A DNA stretch of 64,000 nucleotides from Shimia sp. SK013 (GTDB lineage: Bacteria; Pseudomonadota; Alphaproteobacteria; Rhodobacterales; Rhodobacteraceae). Each line of letters opens with the position of its first letter. The first letter of the stretch is position 1. The position numbers and the translations under genes were made by a program. The stretch lies in the NCBI RefSeq assembly GCF_001292625.1, contig NZ_LAJH01000009.1:744001-808000 (forward strand), written 5' to 3'. Below are positions 33,923 to 43,139 of the stretch, in pieces. The notes beneath the pieces were generated by a model. That model ran no database searches. It had not been told where the DNA came from and worked only from the letters and a program-made list of their open reading frames with translations.

Positions 33923-34486
33923 ATGCTTCTGGCCCTTGATACCCGTTGGCGTCGCTTCAACGATGAGACCGCGACCTGCTCTTGTTGCGGACAGTCATTT
34001 TCAGGGGTGTTTGACGTGGGCTACGACCACCCCGATTGCTGGCCCCACAGCGGGTTGCGTGAAAGCGGAAAAGACCTCCTTCAAGTGGGTGAAGACAAAT
34101 TGACGTCCGATCTGTGCCGCTGGAAGGAGCATCGCTTCATTCGCTGCATCTTGCCGCTGCCCATCAAAGGCTGCGAAGAAGTATTCAATTTTGGTGTGTG
34201 GGGCAGCGTCGCGCCCGAAAACTTCTATCGGTACATCGACGATGCAACCGGCGAAGCGGCTGATTTCGAAGGCTGTTTTTCCTGGCTAATGAATGATCTT
34301 CCACTTTTTGAAACACAAGAGCCCATCGGCTGCGATTTGACGCCAGGTCCTGACGGCCATCGGCCTAAGCTCACGGCGCAGGACAGCCCCCTTGCCGCGG
34401 CACAAACTGACGGCATTTCATTCGACCAGTTGCTGGATATCTACGCGGCCACCGGCACCGATATTCGCGCGCACTTGAACGGCTGA
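33923..34486 (+). CDS. DUF2199 domain protein
   Basis: A 187-residue soluble protein. The N-terminal CSCCGQSF plus HPDCW (residues ~20-40) could bind a metal, followed by the family stretch HRFIRCILPLPIKG and the FGVWGSV motif. It matches the DUF2199 family, whose function is unknown. It starts 12 bp after purF, with a GGAGGC ribosome site, so it is probably co-transcribed, although that link is not typical for the family. Confidence 0.8.
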   Translation: MLLALDTRWRRFNDETATCSCCGQSFSGVFDVGYDHPDCWPHSGLRESGKDLLQVGEDKLTSDLCRWKEHRFIRCILPLPIKGCEEVFNFGVWGSVAPENFYRYIDDATGEAADFEGCFSWLMNDLPLFETQEPIGCDLTPGPDGHRPKLTAQDSPLAAAQTDGISFDQLLDIYAATGTDIRAHLNG

Positions 34487-34610
34487 ATGCCGCGCTCCGC
34501 GCCTCAAACAGGCGTGTTATTGCCGGATTCACCCATAGAAAACACCTGGGGTTTACCCACCGCGGCAGAGGCGTAAACGAGCGCCAATATGCATGTGTGA
34601 CGAGTGAAAA

Positions 34611-34868
34611 ATGTCGGATAAAACCCCAAAACACGTGGCGGATCAAGCCACAACCAAGGGCGCAATGCGTCAACGTAATCGCTTGACACTTATCGGTGTC
34701 ATGGGCAACGAAAAAAATCCGTACGCGCTGTTGATGACCACCAACCGACGTATTTTGCGTGTCAAACTGGGCGACAACACACCTGGTGGCAGGGTCGCCG
34801 CAATTGGCAAAGACACGATCGTGCTCAATGGAGGCGGTCGCACGACCACGCTTGAGATACCCGGCTGA
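34611..34868 (+). CDS. Small protein with PilP/T2S-C-like fold
   Basis: An 85-residue protein with a basic N-terminal tail (about 25 residues) and a compact beta domain: LIGVMGNEKNPYALLMTTNRRILRV, then KLGD-x3-GGRVAAIGKDTIVL and a final TTTLEIPG. This pattern resembles the PilP or GspC beta domain and also small roseobacter proteins with the same ending, but no pilus gene is nearby. Function unknown. The start at 34611 has a GAGTGAAAA stretch upstream. Confidence 0.65.
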   Translation: MSDKTPKHVADQATTKGAMRQRNRLTLIGVMGNEKNPYALLMTTNRRILRVKLGDNTPGGRVAAIGKDTIVLNGGGRTTTLEIPG

Positions 34869-34936
34869 TCCCGGCCCACATTGGCCAGGACAGCTTGTCT
34901 CTTGACCTCGCGCGTCAATTTTCGCACATGGGGCGT

Positions 34937-35587
34937 ATGACCGATAAAATTGCCCTGATCACTGGAGCCTCCCGCGGCCTAGGAGCCGCCTTTGCCGAGG
35001 CACTTTACGACACACATCACATTGTGGCCGTGGCCCGAACCACCGGCGCGCTTGAAGAATTGGACGACCGCATTCAGGCCAAGGGTGGCGCCGCCACATT
35101 GGCCCCGATGGATATCACCAATGCCGACGCCATGGCGCAGCTTTGCCGCTCGATCCATGACCGTTGGGGCAAAGTCGACCTTTGGGTGCACGCGGCTGTG
35201 CACGGAGCTCCACTAACCCCAGCCGGTCACATCGATCAAAAAGACTGGACCAAGTCGGTCGCGATCAATCTTGACTCCGTAGGCCGCCTGATCCCGTTTT
35301 TGTCACCGCTATTGGGAGCAGACGGGCATGCCGTGTTCTTTGACGACCCGCGTGGCGGTGAAAAGTTCTTTGGCTCCTACGGCGCTACGAAGGCGGCCCA
35401 GATTGCGCTCGCGCGCAGTTGGCAGGCAGAAAGCGCCAACACCGGTCCCAAAGTGAGCATCCTGACCCCAAAAGGTATGCCAACAGGCACCCGCGCCCGT
35501 TTTTTCCCAGGTGAGCCACGCGAAGCACTGGTGCATCCCCGTGACGAAGCGAACCGATTGCTTTCAGAGCTCAATCTTTCGTCCTGA
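34937..35587 (+). CDS. Short-chain dehydrogenase/reductase
   Basis: A 216-residue SDR with the cofactor motif TGASRGLG (residues 8-15) and the catalytic YGATK (Y-x3-K) near residue 151. The catalytic Ser position is replaced or shifted (HAVFFDDPRGGEKFFGSYGATK), so activity may be unusual. The ATG at 34937 sits directly before the conserved KIALITGA strand. The purF-to-SDR linkage is common in Rhodobacterales. The substrate is unknown. Confidence 0.88.
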   Translation: MTDKIALITGASRGLGAAFAEALYDTHHIVAVARTTGALEELDDRIQAKGGAATLAPMDITNADAMAQLCRSIHDRWGKVDLWVHAAVHGAPLTPAGHIDQKDWTKSVAINLDSVGRLIPFLSPLLGADGHAVFFDDPRGGEKFFGSYGATKAAQIALARSWQAESANTGPKVSILTPKGMPTGTRARFFPGEPREALVHPRDEANRLLSELNLSS

Positions 35588-35715
35588 CCTGAAGAGGGCA
35601 AACTGCACCCAAAAAGTCCACATTGGGGTGCTTTCATACGCGGCCATCAGCCAGCGCTTGCCCCACCCGCCTGCCTCCACTAGACAGAGGCAACAGGGCA
35701 AAAGGGCTAACTATC

Positions 35716-36498
35716 ATGCGTATTCTGGTGACCAACGACGACGGTATCAACGCTCCGGGACTGATGGTATTGGAGCGCATCGCGCAAGACGTCGCAGGCG
35801 CGGATGGAGAAGTCTGGGTCGTGGCTCCGGCTTTTGAACAATCCGGCGTCGGCCACTGTATCAGCTACACCCACCCAACTATGATCGCCAAAATGGGAGA
35901 CCGCCGCTTTGCCGCCGAAGGCAGCCCAGCCGATTGCGTGCTGGCCGGTGTGCATGACGTGATGAAGGATGCTCCGCCGGATCTTATCTTGTCCGGTGTA
36001 AACCGCGGCAACAACTCAGCCGAAAACGCGCTGTATTCCGGAACGTTAGGCGCCGCAATCGAAGGCGCGCTTCAAGGAATTCCGTCAATCGCGATGTCAC
36101 AGTTCCTAGGCCCAGCGAACTACACCGCCACCGACCCCTTTGAAGCCGCCGGAGCGTTTGGCGCCGATGTCGTGCGGAAAATTCTCGATGCTGCGCCTGC
36201 CAACACAGACGCCTATCAGTTGTTTTATAACGTCAATATTCCGCCGGTTCTTGCGGCGGACGTCAAAGGTATCCGCGTCGCCACACAAGGCCTTCGTGAA
36301 GGAACACGCTTTTCAGTAGAACCGCACAATTCACCTTCGGGCCGCCGTTTTCTGTGGGCAAGAGGAGGCAATCAGCAAGTCGCCACCGCACCCGGCTCTG
36401 ACGCGGCACTAAACCTTGATGGATACATCACTGTGACGCCGATGCGCGCGGATCTGACGGCGCACGACGTATTGGACGCTCTCAAGGTGATCGAATGA
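35716..36498 (+). CDS. surE: 5'/3'-nucleotidase, stationary-phase survival protein SurE
   Basis: A 260-residue metal-dependent nucleotidase. The N-terminal [15 protein letters not shown] holds the metal ligands Asp8 and Asp9. [10 protein letters not shown] and [20 protein letters not shown] complete the active site. ATG 35716 is chosen because the conserved domain begins exactly there; the upstream extension has no support. It overlaps pcm by ATGA. Both proteins work in stationary-phase maintenance. Confidence 0.96.
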   Translation: MRILVTNDDGINAPGLMVLERIAQDVAGADGEVWVVAPAFEQSGVGHCISYTHPTMIAKMGDRRFAAEGSPADCVLAGVHDVMKDAPPDLILSGVNRGNNSAENALYSGTLGAAIEGALQGIPSIAMSQFLGPANYTATDPFEAAGAFGADVVRKILDAAPANTDAYQLFYNVNIPPVLAADVKGIRVATQGLREGTRFSVEPHNSPSGRRFLWARGGNQQVATAPGSDAALNLDGYITVTPMRADLTAHDVLDALKVIE

Positions 36499-37151
36499 CC
36501 GACTACGACGCCGTCGCCGAACGCAAGATGCAATTCCTCTTTGCGCTGCGCTCAAAGGGTGTGACGGATCCGGCTGTTTTGACGGCGATGGAAAAAGTCG
36601 ACCGCGGACCTTTTGTGCGCGGCTTGTTTTCTGAACGCGCTTACGAGGACACGCCGCTGCCGATCGCCTGCGGTCAAACGATTTCCCAACCCTCTGTTGT
36701 GGGCCTCATGACCCAAGCGCTTGACGTGACACCACGTGACAGCGTTCTCGAAGTTGGCACCGGCTCCGGCTATCAGGCCGCAATCCTCAGCCAGCTTGCA
36801 CGCCGCGTCTATACCGTTGAGCGTCACCGCAGATTGGTACGGGAAGCCAAAGGTATATTTGATGCTTTGGGCTTGGTGAATGTCACTTCCTTTTTGTCAG
36901 ATGGCAGCTTCGGTCTCCCCGAGCAGGCGCCCTTTGATCGTATCATCGTAACGGCCGCTGCCGAGGACCCACCGGGCCCCCTCTTGGCGCAACTCAAGAT
37001 CGGCGGTATCATGGTGGTACCGGTGGGACAGTCAGACGCGGTTCAAAGCCTGATCCGCGTGCGCCGGACAGAGACCGGGTTTGATTATGACGAATTACGG
37101 TCCGTGCGATTTGTACCCTTGGTAGAGGGTGTTGCGCGGGAAACTGAATAA
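36495..37151 (+). CDS. pcm: Protein-L-isoaspartate O-methyltransferase
   Basis: A 218-residue SAM-dependent enzyme that repairs isoaspartyl residues in aged proteins. Visible motifs are the substrate loop [15 protein letters not shown] near residue 60, motif [15 protein letters not shown] near residue 82 and [12 protein letters not shown]. The length is normal. It overlaps surE (ATGA) and is followed by nlpD, the same order as in E. coli surE-pcm-nlpD. Confidence 0.95.
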   Translation: MTDYDAVAERKMQFLFALRSKGVTDPAVLTAMEKVDRGPFVRGLFSERAYEDTPLPIACGQTISQPSVVGLMTQALDVTPRDSVLEVGTGSGYQAAILSQLARRVYTVERHRRLVREAKGIFDALGLVNVTSFLSDGSFGLPEQAPFDRIIVTAAAEDPPGPLLAQLKIGGIMVVPVGQSDAVQSLIRVRRTETGFDYDELRSVRFVPLVEGVARETE

Positions 37152-37287
37152 ATTTGCGCAGCTTTCCCCTTGGCAATTGGGTCAGCGATTGCCATGTGAA
37201 AGCAACCCTGCGAGATCGCGGGCAAGGACGACCAACGCGGCTACGGCACAAGACCGAGCAAACAGGGCCGCACGTGAGGACATCGAG

Positions 37288-38466
37288 ATGGGCACTTTTC
37301 CTTCAGTGACGAAACGCATGATAGGCACGGGATTGACCCTTGCCTTGTTGGCGGGCTGCGAAGACGGACTAGACTTCGACCTGCGCAGCGACCTCGGAGG
37401 CGGGCTGGACACCACCAGCGCCGCCCAAACTGCCACCGCCAAACGCCCTAAACCTGATGCACGCGGCGTGATTTCCTACCCCAGCTATCAGGTTGTCGTG
37501 GCCCAGCGTGGCGACACATTGCGCGATGTTGCAGGCCGTGTGAACGTTCCGGTCGACAAGCTTGCCAGCTATAACGCCATTGCAGCAGACACCAAACTGC
37601 GTCAAGGCGAAGTACTCGCGCTTCCTTACCGGATTGACGAGGCAACCTCGACCGAGGCGTCACCAGGTGGTGTCGACATTGCATCTCTGGCAGGCGGAGC
37701 CATTGACCGGGCTCAGCCAGAGGTCGAAACCGAAACGCTTGGAAACGCCCCGACAGCTCCCATTCCCAACGTCCAGACCGGTGCAGAGCCCATCAAGCAC
37801 AAGGTAAAACGCGGCGAGACCGCTTTTACCATCGCACGGCTCTACAACGTTTCAGTACGGGCTTTGGCGGAATGGAATGGTCTCGGCAGCGACTTCACCA
37901 TCCGAGAGAACCAAATCCTCCTGATTCCGCCTGCTGATCCGTCCAACGCGACCAAAACACCCGCCGCTGCAACAGGCACGACGACCACCCAACCTGGTCA
38001 AGGCTCTCCAACCCCCACGCCACCCAGCAGTACCAAGCCTTTGCCCAAGGACACCTCCGCTGCAACCGCAGCAACCAAGGCCCCGAGCAATGATCTTGGC
38101 GCCACGCAATCGGCCTCCAAGGCAGCGATGGAATTTCCGATCACCGGCAAAATCATCCGCCCGTATTCCAAAGGCAAAAACAACGGAATCGACATCTCCG
38201 GCAAGTCCGGCGACCCAGTCAAGGCTGCGGCCGCAGGCACGGTTGCAGCGATCACCACTGATGGCGACAACGTGCAAATTCTCGTCGTACGCCACCCAGA
38301 CAATCTGATGACGGTCTATTACAACGTGGCTGATGTGAAAGTGGCCAAGGGCGCTAAAGTCAAACGTGGACAAGCCATGGCGGCTCTGCCTGCAAAAGAC
38401 ACTTTTGTGCATTTCGAGGTTCGCAAAGGGTTTGAAAGCGTCGATCCGATGCCATACCTGAACTAA
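37288..38466 (+). CDS. nlpD: NlpD-like lipoprotein with LysM and degenerate M23 domains
   Basis: A 392-residue lipoprotein with lipobox LLAGC (Cys24). Two LysM domains follow (around residues 68-115 and 170-218), then a Pro/Thr-rich linker and a C-terminal M23/LytM domain. In the LytM part the first metal ligand His is replaced: the motif reads NNGID with Asn298, as in E. coli NlpD (NKGID). So it is most likely not a peptidase but an activator of a cell-wall amidase during division. ATG 37288 has GAGGA upstream; the longer frame into pcm is not used. The stop is 1 bp from the stop of the convergent DUF815 gene. Confidence 0.92.
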   Translation: MGTFPSVTKRMIGTGLTLALLAGCEDGLDFDLRSDLGGGLDTTSAAQTATAKRPKPDARGVISYPSYQVVVAQRGDTLRDVAGRVNVPVDKLASYNAIAADTKLRQGEVLALPYRIDEATSTEASPGGVDIASLAGGAIDRAQPEVETETLGNAPTAPIPNVQTGAEPIKHKVKRGETAFTIARLYNVSVRALAEWNGLGSDFTIRENQILLIPPADPSNATKTPAAATGTTTTQPGQGSPTPTPPSSTKPLPKDTSAATAATKAPSNDLGATQSASKAAMEFPITGKIIRPYSKGKNNGIDISGKSGDPVKAAAAGTVAAITTDGDNVQILVVRHPDNLMTVYYNVADVKVAKGAKVKRGQAMAALPAKDTFVHFEVRKGFESVDPMPYLN

Positions 38467-38467
38467 G

Positions 38468-39313
38468 TCAGGTCGGCAGGCTCACGCCATTGCGCCCGGC
38501 CAGATCGACAAAAAACTGCCACGCCACACGGCCGGATCGCGCCCCACGCGTGGCCTGCCATTCAATGGCTTCGGCCCAAAGCGTGTCTTCGTCAATCTCG
38601 ACCCCGTGTGCCGCGCAATATCCACGGATCATCTCAAGATACTCATCTTGCGAACATGGATGAAAGCCTAACCAAAGGCCAAAGCGATCCGATAGCGAAA
38701 CTTTTTCTTCGACAGCTTCAGAGGGGTTGATCGAGCTTGAGCGTTCATTTTCTATCATATCGCGAGGCATCAGATGGCGGCGATTGGACGTGGCATAGAA
38801 CACCACGTTGTCTGGTCGGCCTTCTATGCCACCATCCAAAACAGCTTTAAGCGATTTGTAATGCTGATCGTCGTGGCTGAAACTGAGGTCGTCACAATAG
38901 AGCAAAAACCGCTCACTTCGGCCACGTAGGAGGTTCAACAACCGCGCCACCGAAGGTAAGTCTTCGCGCTGCAACTCTACAATTTTGAGCACCAATCCTT
39001 CGCTGAGCACCTGTGCGTGCACAGCCTTAACTAATGAGGATTTCCCCATCCCGCGTGCGCCCCACAAAAGCGCGTTGTTGGCAGGCAGCCCAGCAGCAAA
39101 CTGACGGGTGTTCTGCAACAGCGTATCGCGCGAGCGATCCACGCCCACCAATAGATTGATGTCCACGCGGTTGATATGTGCAACCGGCTCCAGCCGGTCT
39201 GGGTCAACATGCCAAACAAACCCATCTGCATCTGCGAAATCCGGCGCGCTTTGCGGTGCCGGTGCCATCCGTTCAAGGGCGTCTGCAATACGTGTTAGGG
39301 GGACGTCAGTCAT
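38468..39313 (-). CDS. DUF815 AAA+ ATPase
   Basis: A 281-residue ATPase of the DUF815 family. Walker A is GARGMGKSSLVKA, a Walker-B like stretch is FLLYCDDLSF, and the sensor segment is YATSNRRHLMPRDM. The protein ends GRSGRVAWQFFVDLAGR-like, as is usual. ATG 39313 follows GGAGAGAGCT; the longer frame to 39418 is unlikely. The function is not established. It is separated from the tat operon by that operon's terminator, so it has its own promoter. Confidence 0.9.
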   Translation of the reverse strand: MTDVPLTRIADALERMAPAPQSAPDFADADGFVWHVDPDRLEPVAHINRVDINLLVGVDRSRDTLLQNTRQFAAGLPANNALLWGARGMGKSSLVKAVHAQVLSEGLVLKIVELQREDLPSVARLLNLLRGRSERFLLYCDDLSFSHDDQHYKSLKAVLDGGIEGRPDNVVFYATSNRRHLMPRDMIENERSSSINPSEAVEEKVSLSDRFGLWLGFHPCSQDEYLEMIRGYCAAHGVEIDEDTLWAEAIEWQATRGARSGRVAWQFFVDLAGRNGVSLPT

Positions 39314-39383
39314 AGCTCTCTCCGATGGTGCGGCCGCAAAAAACCATGTTCCGCGACCAACGGCAAGGGCGTCTTGCACAAAG

Positions 39384-39413
39384 AAACGGCGCGCCGATAT
39401 GGGCGCGCCGTTT
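39384..39413 (-). terminator. Rho-independent terminator of the tat operon
   Basis: A perfect 12-bp stem, AAACGGCGCGCC with GGCGCGCCGTTT, around a six-base loop. On the minus strand it follows the tatC stop by 23 bp and is followed by CTTTG. Its stem is nearly the same as the terminator at 56198-56229. Confidence 0.8.
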
Positions 39414-39436
39414 TGCAAAACATTTTAGGTCAGAGG

Positions 39437-40396
39437 TTACTTTTCTTCGGCCTTATGTTCGGCCAGATCGTCCTCTTCTTCATCGTCGTCAAACTCTTCG
39501 TCGTCATCAAACCAAGTGCCGTCAGCTTTCATCTGCGCAATCCGCTTTTTCTCGACACGGGCCACAAGGAAGATCGACACCTCATATAGACCGTAGACCA
39601 CGACAAAGAGGATCAGCTGCGTCACCACGTCTGGCGGAGTTACCAGCGCTGCCAGAATAAGGATACCGACCATCGCATATTTGCGCACGGCACCTAGTCC
39701 TTTGGCGCTCACAAGACCGGCTTTTCCCATCAAGGTCAGAAGCACGGGCAACTGGAAACAAAGACCAAAGGCCATGATGAATTTCAGCGTGATATCGAGG
39801 CTTTCGTTGACCTTACCAAAGAAGGTGATTTGCACCCCCTCCTGTGTCGAAGGCACGGTCGCGGCGACCTCTCCGGGTACATTTTCCACGGCTGGCGCCA
39901 TCATATTGGCAAACACAGAAGCCACATCCGCAAAGCCCAGAAAGAACTGCATCGCCAACGGTGTCACCACCAATTGAGCAAAGGTCGCGCCCAGTAAAAA
40001 CATGAACGGCGAAGCGATCATAAATGGCAGAAACGCACCCTGCTCATTCTTATAAAGCCCAGGCGCCACGAACCGCCACATCTGAAACCCGATTACAGGA
40101 AAGGCCAAAGCAAAGCCCCCGACCATGGAAATCCGAAACAGCGTGAACAGATACTCTTGGGGCGACGTGAACTGCAAAGTCGGCGAAGGGTCGCCAAGAT
40201 CACGCAGCACGCTTACAATGGGCGACACAAGAAAATGCAGCACGTGCTCGGCGATGAACTGCCCGCCAATCGGGATAAAGAAAAAGCTGATCGCCACGAC
40301 AAACGCGATGCCTGAACGGATCAGGCGCGTGCGCAATTCCGCCAGATGTTCAATCAGCGGTGCGGAGCTGTCTTCTATCTCTTCCGTCTGGCTCAT
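39437..40396 (-). CDS. tatC: Twin-arginine translocase subunit TatC
   Basis: A 319-residue six-segment membrane protein that recognises Tat signal peptides. Conserved features are the N-terminal HLAELRTRLI (residues 19-28), SPQEYLFT and the FGLCFQLPVLL segment. There is an extended periplasmic loop (about AVENVPGEVAATVP) between segments 3 and 4, and an acidic C-terminal tail of runs of Asp and Glu (residues ~290-310). The length exceeds E. coli TatC (258) because of these two parts. It overlaps tatB by ATGA. Confidence 0.96.
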   Translation of the reverse strand: MSQTEEIEDSSAPLIEHLAELRTRLIRSGIAFVVAISFFFIPIGGQFIAEHVLHFLVSPIVSVLRDLGDPSPTLQFTSPQEYLFTLFRISMVGGFALAFPVIGFQMWRFVAPGLYKNEQGAFLPFMIASPFMFLLGATFAQLVVTPLAMQFFLGFADVASVFANMMAPAVENVPGEVAATVPSTQEGVQITFFGKVNESLDITLKFIMAFGLCFQLPVLLTLMGKAGLVSAKGLGAVRKYAMVGILILAALVTPPDVVTQLILFVVVYGLYEVSIFLVARVEKKRIAQMKADGTWFDDDEEFDDDEEEDDLAEHKAEEK

Positions 40397-40896
40397 GCCT
40401 TGTCCTTCTTCGCCGTCTCAGCTGCGGGCGTCGCTTCGGCGATCGCTTCAGCATCAGCGGCTTTGGCAGCTTCCTCGGCCCGCGCCTTGGCTTCGGCATC
40501 CAACCTGGCTTGCCCGACTTCCTCGGTGCGTTTGCGGATTTTCTCCACAGCTTCCGCCCGTTCAGCCGCCAATTTTCCCGTTTCACTCTCGGGATCAAAG
40601 CTCATCGATTTTTTGAAATCGTCAGTCGTGTCTTTGATCGCGTCGGTTGCGGCCTTCATTGGGTTGCTCACTTTGTTCAGCCCGTCCGTCGCGTTTTTCA
40701 GACCGTCCGCCACATCTTTGACGCCCGCCTGATCCGCCGCCTGATTCATGGCCGAGGAAAACTCCCGCGCCATGCCTTTGGCCTTGCCTACAAACCGGCC
40801 CACTGTCCGGAACATAACCGGCAAGTCTTTTGGCCCCACAACAATCAGCGCCACAACACCAATCACCAGAAGCTCTGGCAAACCCAAATCAAACAT
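40393..40896 (-). CDS. tatB: Sec-independent translocase protein TatB
   Basis: A 167-residue protein with one N-terminal membrane helix (MFDLGLPELLVIGVVALIV), the hinge GPKDLPVMFR and a long amphipathic, Ala/Glu/Lys-rich cytoplasmic part. The E-to-L pattern in the first helix and the VGPKDLP turn distinguish TatB from TatA. It forms the substrate-receptor complex with TatC. It lies 16 bp after tatA. Confidence 0.95.
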   Translation of the reverse strand: MFDLGLPELLVIGVVALIVVGPKDLPVMFRTVGRFVGKAKGMAREFSSAMNQAADQAGVKDVADGLKNATDGLNKVSNPMKAATDAIKDTTDDFKKSMSFDPESETGKLAAERAEAVEKIRKRTEEVGQARLDAEAKARAEEAAKAADAEAIAEATPAAETAKKDKA

Positions 40897-40912
40897 GATG
40901 TCTCAGCCCCGT

Positions 40913-41131
40913 TCAGGCTTTGTCTTTTTCGTCTTCGGGTGTCACATCTTTGGCGACGTCACCTGCTTCTTCTTCAAGCTCTTGCTGACCTTCGTTGATG
41001 CCTTTCTTGAACGATGTGATGCCCTTGCCCACTTCGCCCATCAGACCGCTGATTTTGCCGCGACCAAACAGCACCAAAACCACAACTGCAATCAGCAGAA
41101 TGCCCGGCAAACCGATGTTTCCAATACCCAT
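40913..41131 (-). CDS. tatA: Sec-independent translocase protein TatA
   Basis: A 72-residue pore-forming subunit. It has one membrane helix (LPGILLIAVVVLVLFG) followed by the FGRGKIS hinge, an amphipathic helix (GEVGKGITSFKKGI) and a short acidic tail. The length matches TatA. ATG 41131 has GGGAGAATAG upstream; the long upstream frame is not coding. It is the first gene of tatABC, so the operon promoter lies in the 181-bp gap shared with the divergent WYL regulator. Confidence 0.95.
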   Translation of the reverse strand: MGIGNIGLPGILLIAVVVLVLFGRGKISGLMGEVGKGITSFKKGINEGQQELEEEAGDVAKDVTPEDEKDKA

Positions 41132-41312
41132 GTCTATTCTCCCTTCAAAGGTGCTTTGGCACCTGATGTCTTGTTCTGCCCTATTCCTAGCTTCTGGCCG
41201 AAGATCGTAAAAGCGACAATGGAGCAAAGATTGGCCAATTTTCAGGGTTTCCATGTCCGAAATTGCCACTATTCTGTCAGTTGCCCCTTTTTTGACAAGA
41301 ACTGCCCATCTC

Positions 41313-41987
41313 ATGCCCGCCGCACCCGTTTCCAAGCGTTCGTCCCGTCTCTATTCCCTTGTGGGAACCCTAAGAGATGGTCATCTTCACCGCGCAGAGG
41401 ACATGGCCAGAGATCAAGGTGTGTCTGTGCGCACCATCTACCGCGACATGGACACACTTGCTGCAAGCGGCGTACCCATCGAAGGTGAGCGCGGCGTCGG
41501 CTACCGCGCCCAAGCTGACATATCCCTGCCACCTCTCAACCTGACGAAAGTCGAGCTGGAAGCGTTGCACATCGGTCTCGCAGTTGTTGGTAACGGAATG
41601 GAAGGTGACCTGAGAGAGGCTGCCGAAAGCCTTAGCGCAAAAATTGATGCCGTCTTGCCGGAAGAAGCGTCTACAGCCGGGTATGGTTTTGGCTTTGCGG
41701 TCTATCCCTTTGCAGACGCGGCACAGGGTCTTCGACACCTGGACCCACTGCGCGCAGCTGTTCGGTCCAGACAAAAGCTTGCGTTGCGTTTAAATAATGG
41801 CAACTCGGTCGACGTTCGCCCTCTTAAACTGGATTACTGGGGGCGTGTATGGTCCTTACTTGTATGGGATGAAACTACCGCTGATTTCACCCAAATCCGT
41901 GTCGATCGTATCGCCGAAGTGTCGCTTTTGCCGGGGTTGTTCGTCGAAGAACCCGGAAAACGTCTGGAAGACTATGAAAGACGCTAG
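41313..41987 (+). CDS. HTH/WYL-domain transcriptional regulator (YafY-like)
   Basis: A 224-residue regulator. The N-terminal HTH_11-type domain is SRLYSLVGTLRDGHLHRAEDMARDQGVSVRTIYRDM (shown here split: SRLYSLV, then RTIYRDM), with the helix-turn-helix around residues 10-45. The C-terminal part is a WYL domain, with a WYL-like Y-W-G-R-VW segment (LDYWGRVWSLLVW). I start at ATG 41313, where the family begins; an ATG at 41253 would add 20 atypical residues. WYL proteins sense small molecules or nucleic acids. It is divergent from tatA and ends 3 bp before the convergent ABC ATPase gene. Confidence 0.85.
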   Translation: MPAAPVSKRSSRLYSLVGTLRDGHLHRAEDMARDQGVSVRTIYRDMDTLAASGVPIEGERGVGYRAQADISLPPLNLTKVELEALHIGLAVVGNGMEGDLREAAESLSAKIDAVLPEEASTAGYGFGFAVYPFADAAQGLRHLDPLRAAVRSRQKLALRLNNGNSVDVRPLKLDYWGRVWSLLVWDETTADFTQIRVDRIAEVSLLPGLFVEEPGKRLEDYERR

Positions 41988-41990
41988 ACT

Positions 41991-43088
41991 TCAGTTCTCG
42001 GCGGGAAACACAAAACAGCGATCCCGGCGGACCGTCAGCCACAAGGCTGTTCCCGGCTTTGGCAGAAACACGTTTGGTACGGTGACTTTCAACTCGGAAC
42101 CATCATGGTCCATGACAAATTCCACAAGGCTTTCATTGCCCATGAAGCGCGACCGCATGACGACGCCCCGCGCCGCGACGCCGTCGCTTTCGGTGGGCAG
42201 AGGCCCTCGACCGTCGCGGTCAAAATCCAGCTTGAAATGCTGGGGGCGGATTACAATATCCACCGGCGCGCCGTCTTCCCATCCCGGGGTCAGGAACTGA
42301 CCGAAGGGCGTATCGGTCAAGGCGCCATTAGATTGAGAGTGGATGACATTCACGTCGCTGAAAAACGCCACAGCCTGTTTGTCGACGGGCGCGTTGTAGA
42401 TGTTGTAGGGCGCGCCCTGTTGCACGATCCTGCCATCCCGCATCAGCGCGATCTCGTCTGCCATACGCATAGCCTCTTCGGGCTCATGGGTGACCAGCAA
42501 AACGGCAGTGTCCTCTTCTTTGAGCACGGCCAAGGTTTCATCGCGAATGCCATCGCGCAGGCGATTATCAAGGCCAGAGAACGGTTCGTCCATCAGCATG
42601 ATCCGGGGTCGTGGCGCCAACGCACGCGCCAACGCGACGCGCTGTTGCTCGCCGCCAGACAACACGTGCGGGTATTTGTCGATGGCCCAGCCAAGATTGA
42701 CCTTGGCCAGCAATTCTTCAACCCGGTCGCGCTTTTCTTCCCGGGCATTTTTTAGGCCAAAGGCAACATTGTCTGCCACGCTCATATGGGGAAACAGCGC
42801 AAAGTCCTGAAACATGAGACCGATCTGGCGGCGCTCAGGTGGGATGCGGAAAACGGTGTCGCAAATCAGCTGGCCGTCGACGTAGATTTCGCCGCTGTCC
42901 TGCATGTCAACGCCTGCAATCATGCGCAGAGTTGTGGACTTGCCACAGCCAGACGGGCCAAGCAGGCACGTCACGTTCCCGGGCCGCACCGACAACGACA
43001 CGTCATCCACAACGTGGCGATGGCCATATCGTTTGCGTAAATTACGTATCTCAAGTCGCGGACTATCGATTTTGGATTGCAACTGCAC
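41991..43088 (-). CDS. FbpC/PotA-like ABC transporter ATP-binding protein (orphan)
   Basis: A 365-residue importer ATPase with a C-terminal TOBE regulatory region. Walker A is GPSGCGKSTT (residues ~44-53), the signature is LSGGEQQRVALARAL, Walker B is IMLMDEPFSGLD, and the switch is VTHEPEEAM. Such proteins drive iron(III), molybdate or polyamine import. No permease or binding-protein gene is next to it; the neighbour upstream is a sodium symporter. It may therefore serve permeases encoded elsewhere, or form part of an unusual pair. Confidence 0.88.
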   Translation of the reverse strand: MQLQSKIDSPRLEIRNLRKRYGHRHVVDDVSLSVRPGNVTCLLGPSGCGKSTTLRMIAGVDMQDSGEIYVDGQLICDTVFRIPPERRQIGLMFQDFALFPHMSVADNVAFGLKNAREEKRDRVEELLAKVNLGWAIDKYPHVLSGGEQQRVALARALAPRPRIMLMDEPFSGLDNRLRDGIRDETLAVLKEEDTAVLLVTHEPEEAMRMADEIALMRDGRIVQQGAPYNIYNAPVDKQAVAFFSDVNVIHSQSNGALTDTPFGQFLTPGWEDGAPVDIVIRPQHFKLDFDRDGRGPLPTESDGVAARGVVMRSRFMGNESLVEFVMDHDGSELKVTVPNVFLPKPGTALWLTVRRDRCFVFPAEN

Positions 43089-43139
43089 GCAGGGCCTCTC
43101 GCGAACCCCGAAAGAAAGCCTCGGGTTTTGCGAGATGTA

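Noticed and set aside
41292-41297. TTGACA as promoter of the WYL regulator
   Set aside because: It lies only 15 bp before the chosen start, so a transcript from it would miss the start codon.
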